Below the pieces are notes generated by a model. It was not told where the DNA came from, made no database searches, and saw only the letters and a list, made by a program, of their open reading frames with translations. Below, piece by piece: positions 46,815 through 58,498 of a stretch of DNA of 64,000 bases; positions within the stretch are counted from its first letter, which is position 1, and each line of letters opens with the position of its first letter. Source of the DNA: Laguncularia racemosa (lineage: Eukaryota; Streptophyta; Magnoliopsida; Myrtales; Combretaceae). Both the position numbers and the translations under genes were made by a program. Where the stretch lies: NCBI GenBank assembly GCA_037954665.1, contig JBBMOL010000140.1, positions 1,426,001 through 1,490,000 of the forward strand. The letters are read 5' to 3'.

Positions 46815-47702
46815 TGTGATAGGAATCAAAATCCTATAAGACCTATCATTAGGAAAAGAGTCAAAAGGTTACAAAATTTGGTGATGAGGGTACTCTTTAA
46901 ACAATCCGACCCCAAAAATATTTGTTTAATAACTTCTTTTCTATTACTTATTTGTTGTGCATTCCAGCAAGTATACTTATCAATTTTTACAGGGTGATAA
47001 ATAAACCCGCTAAAGCTTAGCTTGTGGGTTATTCATGGACTTAAATAAACTAAAGAAGAATCGGTCCAACAAATTGTACAATTGAAGTGAAGAACTGCCA
47101 ACTTGAAGACCATTTGTATATGTAATTGTTGCTTATGGGAACTGGCCATTTTATTTTGTACTTGTAATTTGTATTTTGGGAACTAACCACTTAGTGGCAT
47201 CTTTTTAATTTTTAATACAATTTTACCCTAATTGGAGTAAGTATAAATACTTGCTAACTAGGGTTTTTAGGAAGCTTTTGATATTTTGACAAAAACAAAC
47301 ACTTTGTGCCATAAGGGTAATCCTTGCAAATCAAATATCTCTTATCAATTTCTTGTGAAATTGGCGAGAATCAACAAGGGTAAGATTATGAGTAATATCA
47401 ATCTTCCTTTTTATTGTTAACAAATTGTGTTTAGTGAGTCATATCTAGGTGCAATTTGTGGTTACTTATTCATTCACGTGGATTTAGGGATGTAATTTTC
47501 AGACTTGATCATTTCAATTTGAAATTGAATCCTAATGTAATTGCGTGATTTTCCATTGAAATTCACATACTTATTGTTCATAATTCCATTTGGTATTTTG
47601 CTTATTTGGAATCAAGTTCATTACGCCATTTTTTAGTCCTAATTTGTGTGATTGACTCCTCATTTGTATTGTGTGCTTGTGATTTGGAATCAAGGCACAT
47701 CA
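46815..47702 (+). repeat. Retrotransposon pol tail plus LTR-b, plus orientation
   Basis: 46815-46880 encodes RNQNPIRPIIRKRVKRLQ, matching the pol C-terminus at 35700-35670. From about 46895 to 47702 the sequence aligns with the reverse complement of LTR-b (34680-35642), with shared GCTTGTGGGTTAT, AGTATAAATACTTGCT and GAGTAATATCAAT, and ends GGCACATCA. What follows (AACATGAGTGTCAG) only weakly resembles the TGGTATCAGAG primer site. Confidence 0.7.
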
Positions 47703-48779
47703 ACATGAGTGTCAGTCTATTGAAAATGTCGATTGGGGTTGCTTCACCTGTGAAGGTTTTGTCGACATTGTGATTGTCAGGTTTGGTCATATAAAGATGT
47801 CTATGTTGCCCGAAAAATCTAGCATTATGCTAGAAGATCTTATATTGCTTGATTTGGGCAATTAATTTTGCTGGTCATTTTGCAATTTCCAGTTAGGTTG
47901 GCATCCCTTTCCATCCGTATTGGGTTTCCTTCCTCTTTGGTTAACGATCCTACTCCATGGAAGTGGATCGATTTGTGAATAGGCTACTTAAGCCAAACTT
48001 ATCTTCCTATGATAAACTAGTATGGAAGGGTAAACCCTCATAAGCTCCCTCTATAGAACATGCATATGATCTTGCTAGAGAGAGCTCCCACTAAAGTTGA
48101 CTAGTTTCCTACTATTTGGAACAAGTCTTCAATGCTTAGGCATACATTTATCCTATAGCTAATTGCTAAAGAAAGACTTTATGACATGGAAGGTGCTTAA
48201 GGGGGATGCATAAAAAAGCGATAGTAGACCATAAGTGGTCTGCTATTACTTGTGAAAAAAAAAATCAACTTAACTTCAATAGTAACATCGAATGACTATG
48301 ATTGTTGTATCGATTTATGTTTCTTGTGTTCGTTCTTTATGGTGGAACATTCTATAGCAACAATAGAATGACCATAATAACTACATCGCACCTTGTGACG
48401 TAAATCTATTATTCGTCATGGTACATTCTTGTTGTTAGAGAGCTTTTGTTGGTTAATTTCCATTAGACAATTCTTGATAAGTTAAAGATAATCTACTTTC
48501 TCTACATGGATAAAATACTTTTTCGAGCAAAAGAGTTCAGATAACTCAGATGATCGATACAAGTAAGTTTTTCCTACTCCCACGTGTGATGACTTCCCCC
48601 CCTTTTATCATATAATGTTTAGTTTAATTAACTTTCTTACCATTTTTGTTGTTCTTAGGTTTGAGCTCGAGGCCTTCTTAGCATACTAGTGGTCTTTTTT
48701 GTATTTCCCGATGGTCTAGTCAATGGTGTAAATCATCTTTTTTTCATTTGGCCATTCGTATGGCATGTAGCACACATTT
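47703..48779. other. Unassigned, probably element leader or spacer
   Basis: No domain was recognised. 47703-47870 may be the leader downstream of LTR-b. 47880-48780 is mixed-composition DNA leading into the mobile-domain-like ORF, with a pyrimidine tract and acceptor-like TTCTTAG near 48658. Confidence 0.35.
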
Positions 48780-50740
48780 TGCTTTGGGATTATTTTACCT
48801 TGGGTCTTTGTATCGGCGTTTAGACTTGTACCATGAGGCTCCAGTTCAATCGAAGGGGTGTTACATTGTACTGTCACATGTTGATGTGGTGTTTTTGCAA
48901 GTATTCTTCACCTAGTGGTTTATAAGGCACTTTGGTTCGCCTCCAAATAGACCTAGTCCTATCGAGCCTCGAGCCTTTGCGTGGATTGATAGAAAGCCTT
49001 TAGGTTCGCTATTCCACATGATAGTTGACATGAAGGAGGTGAATTTTTGGCCTTACACGAGCAGATTAATTGGTTATTTCTAGTTTCTAAAGTTTTATCC
49101 CAAATGGCCGAAGGATATGGTGAACCTTCTTAAGGCTCGCGAGAGACTTAATGCTGGTGAAGTAGGGTTTATCTTATGGTGCTCGCTTGAGGGTCTTCCC
49201 TCTCTTCATGATTAGAGAGACTCCTCTAGTTGTTTTCTGGAGTGTAAAGTCATGTTATACTCGCCTCATAAAGTAGCTCGACAATTTGGTTTCGACCAAG
49301 GAGTTCCTCAGACCATTCACATAAAGGAAGATTTTAATTTGTGTTGCCAATCACTCAATCCTATAGATTTTAAAGATGTTCTTCTAGATACAAGGCAATT
49401 ATATTTCCCCTCTTTATCACGTTCTAGACTTGCCTCTATTGGATGGTTGACATACTAGACTAATTGCTTAGACAATTTTAAAAAGCATGCGGATATGCCC
49501 ATTAAGAAGGAGGTACTTAAGGAGTCTATTTTTAAATATGACTTTCAATTTCATCTCCTGAACGAAAAGGCAAAGTCATCTGCTAATGTGAAGAATAAAG
49601 CACCAAGCAATCATTCTACTCCTTCATTGATTATGAGGCAAGTAAAGTAATTGTGTGTTCAAGAGGTATTACCATTATTTATACATATCTTATTGCTCTA
49701 ATTTTCAACTATTACTATGTAGTCATGCTAACTTTTTCCTTTCTTTTTTTTGCAAGACAAAAGAGATCACATTGCTACCAATCCCCCCGTTAGTCCTTCA
49801 AAATCGACTCCTCCTAGTATTACACCATTCCCTAATCGTTAAGGTGTTGGGAAGGAGCTTCGAATTAGGGATCATCCTGTTATCGTCAATGTTATAAATG
49901 AAGAAGATGATAACGAAATGGTTGATTTAGAGAACACTCTCGAGCACAATATTGATAGTGGTAAAAGTACTCCAGTTCATGTTGATGATAGGGAAATTAA
50001 GCCCTTACCGAGTAATAACGTTGAGTCAAATGTACCATTCATATAGATGACATCAATAACGACGAGATTGGACATTTTGATGAACATGACATTTAGGCTT
50101 ATGCCAATGAATTAAGAGAGGAAGGGCTTTTTTATAATCAAATAAATGGGACATTAAATGAGGCTTCAATTGAAATTGGTTTGTCCCATGACACACCTAC
50201 TCTTTGTAGTGGAGTTACTTCACCTGTGACTCTTCTTAATATCATCCCTCCCCCGGTGATTGAAGTACCAAGACAGAATGAAGAGGGCTCCTCGAATATA
50301 TTGCAAGCGACTTCATTTCATGGGTTTGTGGTTCATTCACAGCTCCTGCCTTCACTAAGGCACTTATACGAATTGGAGGGGGAATTCTGGTCTGAGGCTA
50401 TTTGTCAGGGTTTTGAATTGAGTACCACCATGGTATCCATGCTTAGGTAAACTATGTCCCTTCTAAATAGACATTGGAGCTCATTATTTGAAAAGGAACC
50501 AAAACTCATCATTGATAGCATTAAAGGAGCGCGAGCTCTAAAATTCAGAGTTGGTAGTATAGAGCCTATCGCAATTGAGGTAAGGAAGGTTCTAGGTTGC
50601 TAAGACTTAATGGAACAACATAAGGGAATTTTAGAGGAATTGTCAAAGATTGATCTCAAAATGGAGGCCAACTTAGCTGGTTTGGATGTTAATTCCTTAG
50701 TCGGACTTGTTACAGTTTCTTAATTTGGCATTATCCCTTT
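48780..50740 (+). pseudogene. Plant-mobile-domain-like (aminotransferase-like PMD) ORF, decayed
   Basis: Read from about 48811: RRLDLYHEAPVQSKGCYIVL, FGSPPNRPSPIEPRAFAWID, KDMVNLLKARERLNAGEVGF, then VARQFGFDQGVPQ and SRLASIGWL. The RQFGFDQGVP stretch and the W/Y pattern resemble the plant mobile domain that occurs in MAIN-like host proteins and in ORFs carried by some transposons and Tat-lineage retrotransposons. Stops at the codons after FFT, GYF, LHD and GWLTY break it. A Ser/Glu/Asp-rich tail follows to about 50640. It is convergent with the integrase at 51340-52779. A DNA-transposon or host origin is possible. Confidence 0.5.
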
Positions 50741-51339
50741 TCAAGTGTTTCTTTTTTCTTTTCTTTTTTTACATGATATGTAAACTTGTTTGGTGAATGA
50801 TGATTTTTGCCTTGATTTAAAGGCTAGTTTCATGTCTTTATGAATTTTCTCCTCTCTTTTTTTATTGGTAGATGATATGTTATTCATAGCGCGCTTAATA
50901 GTAACTGCACTTACATAAATAACATGATAGGGCATGAGTTGATAGCATGTCTCCTACCTTATAGAGAAAAATTACTAAGGAGGTATTACCCACTACTTAG
51001 CAAGTCGCTTGTAAAATTGCTAACAAGTGCATTGAATAATAGAATCATCACGTTTATTTAGGGTGTTATGCTATGCGCTTAGGAAATGATATTTTCACTA
51101 GTTAGCATGGCATGACCCACGGGACATTGCACATTTAGGAGATTAATCTACTATCGAACTATAGCAACGTAATGTATATAATGTGCACTAAGGAATTAAA
51201 TTTCTATCCTTGTAACAACGAATGAAATCTTTAAGACAAAAAGGTTGGAAGTAAGTTCTCATGTCTTGAGATGCGTTTTCATTGATCTCATTTCTTATGT
51301 TCATTCAGCCTATTACAAATGAAACTTTTTGATGTACTG
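50741..51339. other. Spacer between mobile-domain ORF and integrase
   Basis: AT-rich DNA with T-rich tracts near 50750-50770 and 50850, without an ORF or recognised motif. It lies between two convergent decayed reading frames and is probably internal to one Tat-type element. Confidence 0.4.
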
Positions 51340-52779
51340 GAAATTGATAGGAGTTGTGATAGCATCCATATTTAGATTACGAAGTTTACAGTAACCACTA
51401 TCATGAACTTCCTCAATGATAAAAGGTCCTTCCTATTTGGGTGTAAACTTTGGCACTAGAATACCTCGGCGCACATGATTTGCTACTCGAAGTACAACAT
51501 CGTTCTTTTGAAATGACCTTTTCCTCACTAAGCGGTTATAAGTTACACCTAGTTTCTGCTGGTAATGAATTAGCTTATGTTTAGCAGTATTTCATCTCTC
51601 CTCCAAGGCTTCTAAATCTAGCATACGCAAGGTGCCTGGTTCAAGCTCAACATTGATGGCTAAGCATGCGGATGAAATCAAGACTTCCACCAGGACTATC
51701 ACTTTAGCACCATATACTAGAGAGAAAGGTGTCACTTGAGTTGGCTTTTGCTTCGAAGTTCTATAAACTAAAAGTGCTAATAGCAGCTTATCATGCCATT
51801 CCTTATGGTTATCATGAACCATGCAACTCAATACCTTTAACAAACTCTTATTAGTAGCTTCCACCTAGCCATTGCCTTTTGGGTAGTAAGGGATGGACTT
51901 AACATGATTTATTCCATAGGAAACCATCAATTATCACACATGAGTATTGATGAAAGGAGTACCATTGTTAGACAAGATGCACTTCAGAATGCCAAATCTA
52001 CATATATGTTCTCCTTCATGAAATTTGCAATTGCTGGTCTTGTAGCCTTTTTCAAGGGGGCAGCTTCCACCCATTTTGTTAAACATTCAGTTCTTGCCAA
52101 AATCCAAATTCACCCTTTTGATGGTGGATGAATTGGGCCAATCAAATTGAATGCCCATGTATGGAAGGGCTATGGTGTTATCACACTATAGAGTGTAACT
52201 ACAGTTGCATGAATGGCATTACTATGCTATTGACAAACGTGACATCTTTTAACAAAATTGAAAGTGTCAACTTCCATAGTTGGCCAATAATAACCCATAT
52301 TGAGCAAGTGATAATACAATTTCCTTCCTCTTTGATGCTCTCCACATTTTCCGACACGCACTTCAATCAATATTGCTTCTATTTCAGGAGGTGCAATGCA
52401 TCTAAGAGGCTTGCCCATGAATGAAACCCCGTACAGTTCATCCTCATGCATAAGATATTTTCTTGCATCCGTACTATCAGTGAGTAGTGTATTGTTCTTC
52501 AAATAGTCAATGTACGGCCGCCACCAATCACCTGCACTAGCCATAAAGTTACATTCCTTCTTATCAGGTAACTCAGAGCATTTAGGACAATTTGCTTGTA
52601 CTTGGAATGCATCATTGGACATTGATGGCCAATAGTATCTTGCATGCTAAATGCGACGATATAAGGGTGGCTCCTCTTCACTACACCAAATCATGCAGTA
52701 TTTGTCCAATTTCAAGCAAGCTTCTTTTATCCCAACACAATGGGACAAAACACTTTCTGGTCCCATGTAATAGTGGTAA
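51340..52779 (-). pseudogene. Integrase of a Tat-type Ty3/gypsy element (decayed, truncated)
   Basis: The minus strand encodes, left of 52779, the N-terminal zinc-binding region (LRCIAPPEIEAILIEV, GKCGEHQRGRKLYYHLLNMG, CHVCQ), then the core (FNLIGPIHPPSKG, TKWVEAAPLKKAT, ILSNNGTPF, VEATNKSLLKVL) and C-terminal WHDKLLLALLVYRTS and TPFSLVYGAKV. In the family the first two catalytic positions are Asp; here both read Asn (NLIGPI and SNNGT), and stops occur. The RNase H that should lie further right is missing. Similarity stops at 52779, where BAHD sequence begins. Confidence 0.85.
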
Positions 52780-53270
52780 GCAAGAAATGAGGCATTAAAC
52801 ATGAAACCTAACCAATCGACAAAGCTTCTTATTATGGTTGACATTCGGTCTAGACTCGATAAGCCACTATGTGCGGAATATTTTGGCAACACCGTCACGA
52901 CTACCGGTATTTGTCGACCGCCGGAGAGATCTTGTGAAGAGGCCCCTTTCTTATGCTGTGGGGATGATTAACAACGCTTTGGCGGTTGTTAAAAATGATT
53001 TCATTCAGTCGAGGCTAGGCTATATTGAGAAGTATAGACCACAACTTTCTCATGTTGGGAGTAGTGGTAAGTGCATGGACGGGGATAGACTATAGGACGA
53101 CCGACTTTGGTTGTGGTGAGCCAACACAATTTGGATGTGCAGCCTTAGGAAAGGAGTTTTGTGTGCTGTTGCCTCATGGTGGAGATAAGATAGGCATAGC
53201 AGCATGTTTGGCTTTGCCTGTTTCGGTCATGAACATATTGGAAATGCCAATTCAACAACTAGAAGATTAA
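52780..53270 (+). pseudogene. Truncated BAHD acyltransferase pseudogene (3' half of exon 2)
   Basis: It is about 94% identical to 8801-9286 of the intact gene. It starts mid-exon at the codons for ARNEALN, so it lacks exon 1, the HxxxD motif and the first part of exon 2. A one-base loss near 52907, a two-base gain near 52930 and a two-base loss near 53060 shift the frame. The C-terminal part still reads TTDFGCGEPTQFGCAAL, with the same Cys in the DFGWG position. Its left edge is flush with a retrotransposon integrase. Confidence 0.92.
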
Positions 53271-54301
53271 AAAATAAATTTACATTGAGCTCGAATGGAT
53301 ATCCTTATGTTTAGATCTAGAGAGATAAATTATTTAAATACTTCATGAATTCTTTTTTATGTTAAATAAAGTGGAGGTAAATAATTAAGGTGTGTAATGA
53401 AAAGTAATATTCTTCTTGTTACTAATATGCATTTGCATGTATTTTAATTAAATTGTATTTTTTGAAAATAAGTATCAATGTAGCTATGAGTTCATATACA
53501 GCCGATTAGAGTTTTTTTTTTTTCTCTATCTTTTTTTTTTCCTTATATTTATTTATTTGGGAGATAGGGCTGGGTTTAGGGCTCCGCACGTGATCTAAAT
53601 TGACTAGATGTTCTGAGACCTTGAATATATGGGATCAAATTATCAACTTTTTGTTTAATTCTCATATATTTATAAGCTTAGGACATATGGTTTACAAACA
53701 ATCTGACCTATGATAGAAATCTCCTTGTAACAGCTAAGGCAACTGTAATCTATTGGTATGAGCACTAGTTCTTAATTAGATAGATTAAATATGAATCCCT
53801 CTTCCGTCATTGTATTAAAAAAAAAAAAAACTTCTGTTAATGTTATAGTTAAATGTAATACCAAATAAGTTTCCAATACAGGTAGAATAGGGAGAAGGAA
53901 GAATCATGCGCTCATCACATTAATTTCATTTGTTTTTTTGTTAGAAATATAGCATTTCTTGAGCAATGCAGCAACGTGGGGTAGATACGTGATATACCAA
54001 GTCTCCTCCTGTATTCATTAGCTTAGCATCCATAACTATAGATCATCTACTAAACGTTTTTGTTTTGGGCGAATTCAAAGGTTGCCATTCTGATTTGGAT
54101 TTGGTTTTAGAAGCCTTTGCACCCAAGAATGTGAGATATATAGATATGTCGACTTAGATTTATGTCAATGAAAAGAATTAATACAAATTATTAAAGTGAA
54201 AACACAAATACGCATAATAAGTTAAACATGGATAGAGATGTTGCATGCTACCAACCACGAGAAAAGAGGTGGAAAAAAAATATATATTAGTACTAATGTA
54301 T

Positions 54302-55839
54302 TGATCACTCGTGAAATGTATACGTGAAACCGCTAGCAGGTATACTAGGTCGCAATCAAGTAATATATGATGAGTAGAGTATCGTTCCCTCGAGGACTAA
54401 AAAGATTACCAAACCTATAATAACTTATACTGATATTTAGGTAATTCAAACAGGAATCTTTTTTATATTTAACTAAATATATTAAATTAAGTTCTATGCT
54501 AATGAGAATTATAAGATTCTTATAAATACTTGCAATTGAACAGTAGGAATTTAGAATTCACCCTAGTCATGCTAATCAAACTACCGTTAAATTATTGAAA
54601 TCAACTTATATGTGGTTATTCACGTGAGTTCAACATTTTAAACCTCAAATCAATTAGTCCACTTTCGTATCTCTAATTAATAGAATATTCTAATATACTC
54701 TCATACATTTTTCAATGCTATGATCGCCTTATGCCCTAATACAATTATCCCTAATCTCTCAGTGAATAATTAAGTAGAACATAGCTTTAATCTCTATAGG
54801 AACCCTAATTAAACCAATTAACGCCGCTTTCGCATTGACTCATTAATCTAATTAAGAATTCCTAACAAATCCTATCTCCACTTTTGTATTGATTGGATTT
54901 CTAACAATCTAATCTTATCACAATTAAATTGAAATTATAGGAATTCTCAACATGAATACTCCACATATATGTCAATCTCATAACCAAACTACACTGATCA
55001 TTTTAGCAAACTAGGGTTTCATCCACTATTCCCACAAATGAAATTAGCCAGCCATACAATAGATAACGACAAGACAAAATTCAACGAAAAATGTTAAAGA
55101 ATCCATTAAAGACATAAAAACCAATTCACAGAAATGCAAAATATGATTAGGATAAGAAGTCACCAATATGTAGCAAATCTAGAAATAAGATCCTAAAACA
55201 ACTCTTCAGAGATTTCTGACTTGATCTCAATTGATGGAAGTACAATTGAATTCAATCTTCAATTCCCTTGTAAAAAGCTAAAGTTTCTCAAAACAAAGTT
55301 CTCAAATCTGCTAAATTGTTCAACGTCTCCTCTCCTCCCCTCAGTCGTGTTTTTTTTTTCTTTTCTTTCTCACCCCCCTTTTATGCTCTGCAAAAACGTA
55401 CAAATTGCACAAGAATATGAAAAGTCGGCAGTCCACCACATGAGGCACGGCCGTGTGTAATGTGGTTGTTACTGCCACCACATAAACCACGGCCGTAGGA
55501 TAACTCCATAAGCTTCTCGGCATTTATTTCTTTCCTTCTTCTTTTAGGCACGGCCGTGTGTAATGTGGTTGTTACTACCACCACATAAACCACGGTCGTG
55601 GGATAACTCCATAAGCTTCTCAGCATTTATTTCTTTCCTTCTTCTTTTAGGCACGGCCGTGTCTCATCCCTTGCTTGTGATTTCTTCATGTTTTGCATCA
55701 TGTACATCTTCAAGTCCATCAATCCCTAAGATATTAACATAAATGCAATTTAAGTATCTTTTTATTGAAAATTTCTAATAATTGACAATAATATATATAC
55801 CAATCGCAAGATACAACATGATAAAATATGCTTTTATCA
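54302..55839 (-). repeat. LTR insertion in block C copy 2 (1,538 bp)
   Basis: Absent from block C copy 1 (junction near 10290). On the minus strand it starts TGATAAAAGC and ends GTGATCA. Just outside its start lies GGGGGAGT, which resembles a polypurine tract, so this may be a 3' LTR left after loss of the internal region and not a true solo LTR. It contains a 103-bp tandem repeat. Internal sequence (CGTTCCCTCGAGGAC) is typical of long plant gypsy LTRs. Confidence 0.7.
55443..55662 (+). repeat. 103-bp tandem repeat with GGCACGGCCGTG palindrome
   Basis: Units begin AGGCACGGCCGTGT at 55443, 55546 and 55649. The first two are complete and about 95% identical; the third is cut after some 14 bases. 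Each complete unit holds GGCACGGCCGTG and a near-matching CCACGGCCGT or CCACGGTCGT, separated by a GTGGTTGTTACT/CCACCACAT arm pair. Confidence 0.85.
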
Positions 55840-57662
55840 ACTCCCCCAAATTTGAATTAGTAATGGATAAATACTAATGATATTTAAACTCATATTAGTG
55901 ATAATAGGTACTTCATATAAAAAAGAAAGAAAATACCATTTGTATTTCCAATTATTAAAAATATATTGATATTACCCACCACTGATCCATCGATCACATG
56001 TGTATTAGTAATATTAAAACTTTTTTGGAGGAGTCAATTGTCTAGCCTTGTTGAGATAAATGCCTATATGTCCTCATGTTCTTTTTTTTCTTGCATTAGT
56101 TTATCTTTACACGTTGATCATCTTACTAGTTCATCGAATGCGTAAAAAATGGTGTGTATATTTGTACTCAATTCTAAGACCTAGTTAATTCATAGTGGAT
56201 GATCTCATTTATCAAAATTGAGGTGGTGCCTTTTTTCTTGAATGCAAGATGAGGCACACTTGAGCTTGGGGCACTATTGTTTTGTAACACCTTCATTAGA
56301 CCTTATCAATTATGCTTTGAGTAAAAGCCATGTGATAAGTGGTTTTTAACACCTCTCTCCATTGAGAACATGATATATAAGGAAGTGATTCTACATTAAA
56401 ATCCATACATGAGACCATCTCCTATGTAGCATACTTATAGAGGCTACATGTATTTGGCTCTAATGCTCCTCTACTACATCTAAATTGATCATTACCTCCA
56501 CATGGGTTTAATAAAAGGAAAATAAGTTAGCTAGTATATAAAGGAAGTAATGCAGTTTACTAAGAAGATTTATGATCGAAAACTACATGACTAACAAAGC
56601 TGAACCAAATCCAATGTTAATGAGATTTTTAAATAATTGTGGCTAAGATTAATTGATGGAAAGGATAAATATGTTGTGTGTGATAAGCATTAAATCACCA
56701 AAAATATTTTTCTATGCTTGGATTCATTAAAACTTTGGTTTATATGAAAAAAGAATATCTAAGTTGAGATCCTCACATTTAATTAGATTTTGAATTTAGC
56801 AATAAAATAAAATAAAAAATTGGCATTACACATAACTAATAATGCCCAATTAGAATATCAAATTATTTAAAAGGATATTTTTGTTCGCTAATCCAAAATT
56901 GAACTTAATTAGTGTTTGAATAGAAATGTAGGCATGAAAAAAAGCTTCAAAATTTTATCATGAAGGTAGCAAATTTCTCCTAAAGAGTTAAAATAGAAAC
57001 ATTCTCGAAACAAGAAAAAATAAGAAAATTCTTTTACAAGTTAGTCTTACCAACAAGTGCATTGATCAGGATAATTTATATTGAGAAGGCTTCCTCCCTC
57101 TCTCTCTCTCTCTTTAATCTCCTCTCTATAAGGATAAAGATAGCCAAAATTTAATATAAAACCTAAGGGTGGTCATCTAAGCACTAGTTGACCCTCTCCC
57201 ATCATCATATATAACCCTATATTCTTCCTATTTGCATCTTCCCATTATCAAACCCCCCTTATTTTTCCATTTTCAATTTACTTTGAAGACTTCCTCAATT
57301 TTTTTCTTCTTCCTATATTTGATTGTTGTTTATCTTAATCTTCTATATACTACTTTGAATGAGTATTAAAGTTGAAGCATAGTAGTTGAAAGGGGGGAAG
57401 GAAGTTGAAATAATGAGATCCAGTCCCCAAGGTTTTTATCTTGGTTTCTCTCTTTCCTTTATTTGGTTGTGTTTTATCTCCTTCAGAGATTTTCTTTTGG
57501 TTAGGCTGCTAATTTTTCACTACTATTTGAAATTTTTTCTTGTAAATGGGTTGTTTCACCCCTATTAATAAAAGAGAAGTGTTTGTTATGAAACAATTCT
57601 TTGTTATCTTTATGTTTAGTTGCTAGTTATCTTAACTGATTTTAGAAAGAAAAAAAAAAACA

Positions 57663-58498
57663 AAAGGAAAGCACGCATGGATGGAACCTAAGATCCTAGG
57701 GATACATGTGTACACCTCAAGCCATTTGATTCTCTAATCAACTTGATCATGAAACACAACAAATATTATGTTATATGATATACTCTTGATGGATTTTAAC
57801 TAGGAAATAATGATTGAACAATTTCATATTGGAATTTTTACTTGCAAGATGATTATTTTGACCCTTTACAAGTGGTTACAAGGGTTACATTAGATAAAGA
57901 AACGATTTGCCACTCAAGTAGAGTAAGTAATTGAAATTAAGCCAATAGTTCAACAGGCATTGAAGGAAACGTTTACTCACTTTCTTGAAGGGAAAATAAA
58001 AATTTCCTTGGGGCAATTTCAATTCATCAAAGTGACAAAAAAAAATTAGTTATAGTACTAATACTAAAACTCTAAAAAAAATTATTCCAAAAACCCTCTC
58101 TTATATTATTATATATTTCTTTTATATTTTTGGTTTTTTGGTTTTATGATTTTTTAATGATTTTAGAAAACAAAAAAAAGAAAAAAAAAACAAAGATAAA
58201 ATTAGGTAGTAAAAAAATGAGGTGTCCATATAAAGCCTTAGAAACAAGACACACTAGCCTCCAAATCACTCCATTTGTTACAATCTATAAGCCTTAAATG
58301 TTAAGTAACTATAAAGGGAAGTTGTCTTTATAAGGCTCCAGAAGCCACCATCTAAATCCTCCATTATGAACCACCATATCTAGGTTAGATCTATTGTGAG
58401 TTCATTTTAAATAAAAAATATAACAACCTTCAAATCTAACCACAAAATCAAGAAATTTCCAAAAGGGCAAGTTGTGCCATCAAGAACTTGTCTCTAAT
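57663..58498 (+). repeat. Block B, copy 3 (first half)
   Basis: It matches 4800-5610 and 24300-25115, starting at AAAGCACGCATGGATGGAACC and ending near CCATCAAGAACTTGTC, where similarity stops. It follows block C copy 2 with only about 30 bp between, so C and B are adjacent here, whereas in the first unit retrotransposons lie between C (ends 11975) and B copy 2 (starts 24120). Confidence 0.8.

Larger units (their letters stand above)
53271..57632 (+). repeat. Block C, copy 2 (downstream of the BAHD pseudogene)
   Basis: It aligns with 9287-11975 throughout, interrupted by an LTR insertion at 54302-55839 and by a roughly 90-bp expansion at 57087-57180 that includes a CT microsatellite. The TATA-like CATATATAACCC recurs near 57207. 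A 60-codon frame at 57386-57568 with a hydrophobic stretch has no start in copy 1, so I do not call it a gene. Confidence 0.85.

Noticed and set aside
55341..55626. Minus-strand frames with repeated SLWSYPT-VVYVV segments, resembling a repeat protein
   Set aside because: The repetition comes from the 103-bp tandem DNA repeat inside an LTR; no start, conservation or codon bias supports a protein.
57386..57568. 60-codon frame with a hydrophobic stretch, possibly a small secreted peptide
   Set aside because: The paralogous block C1 has no ATG at the equivalent place and the frame is not conserved, so it is more likely leader-like non-coding DNA.
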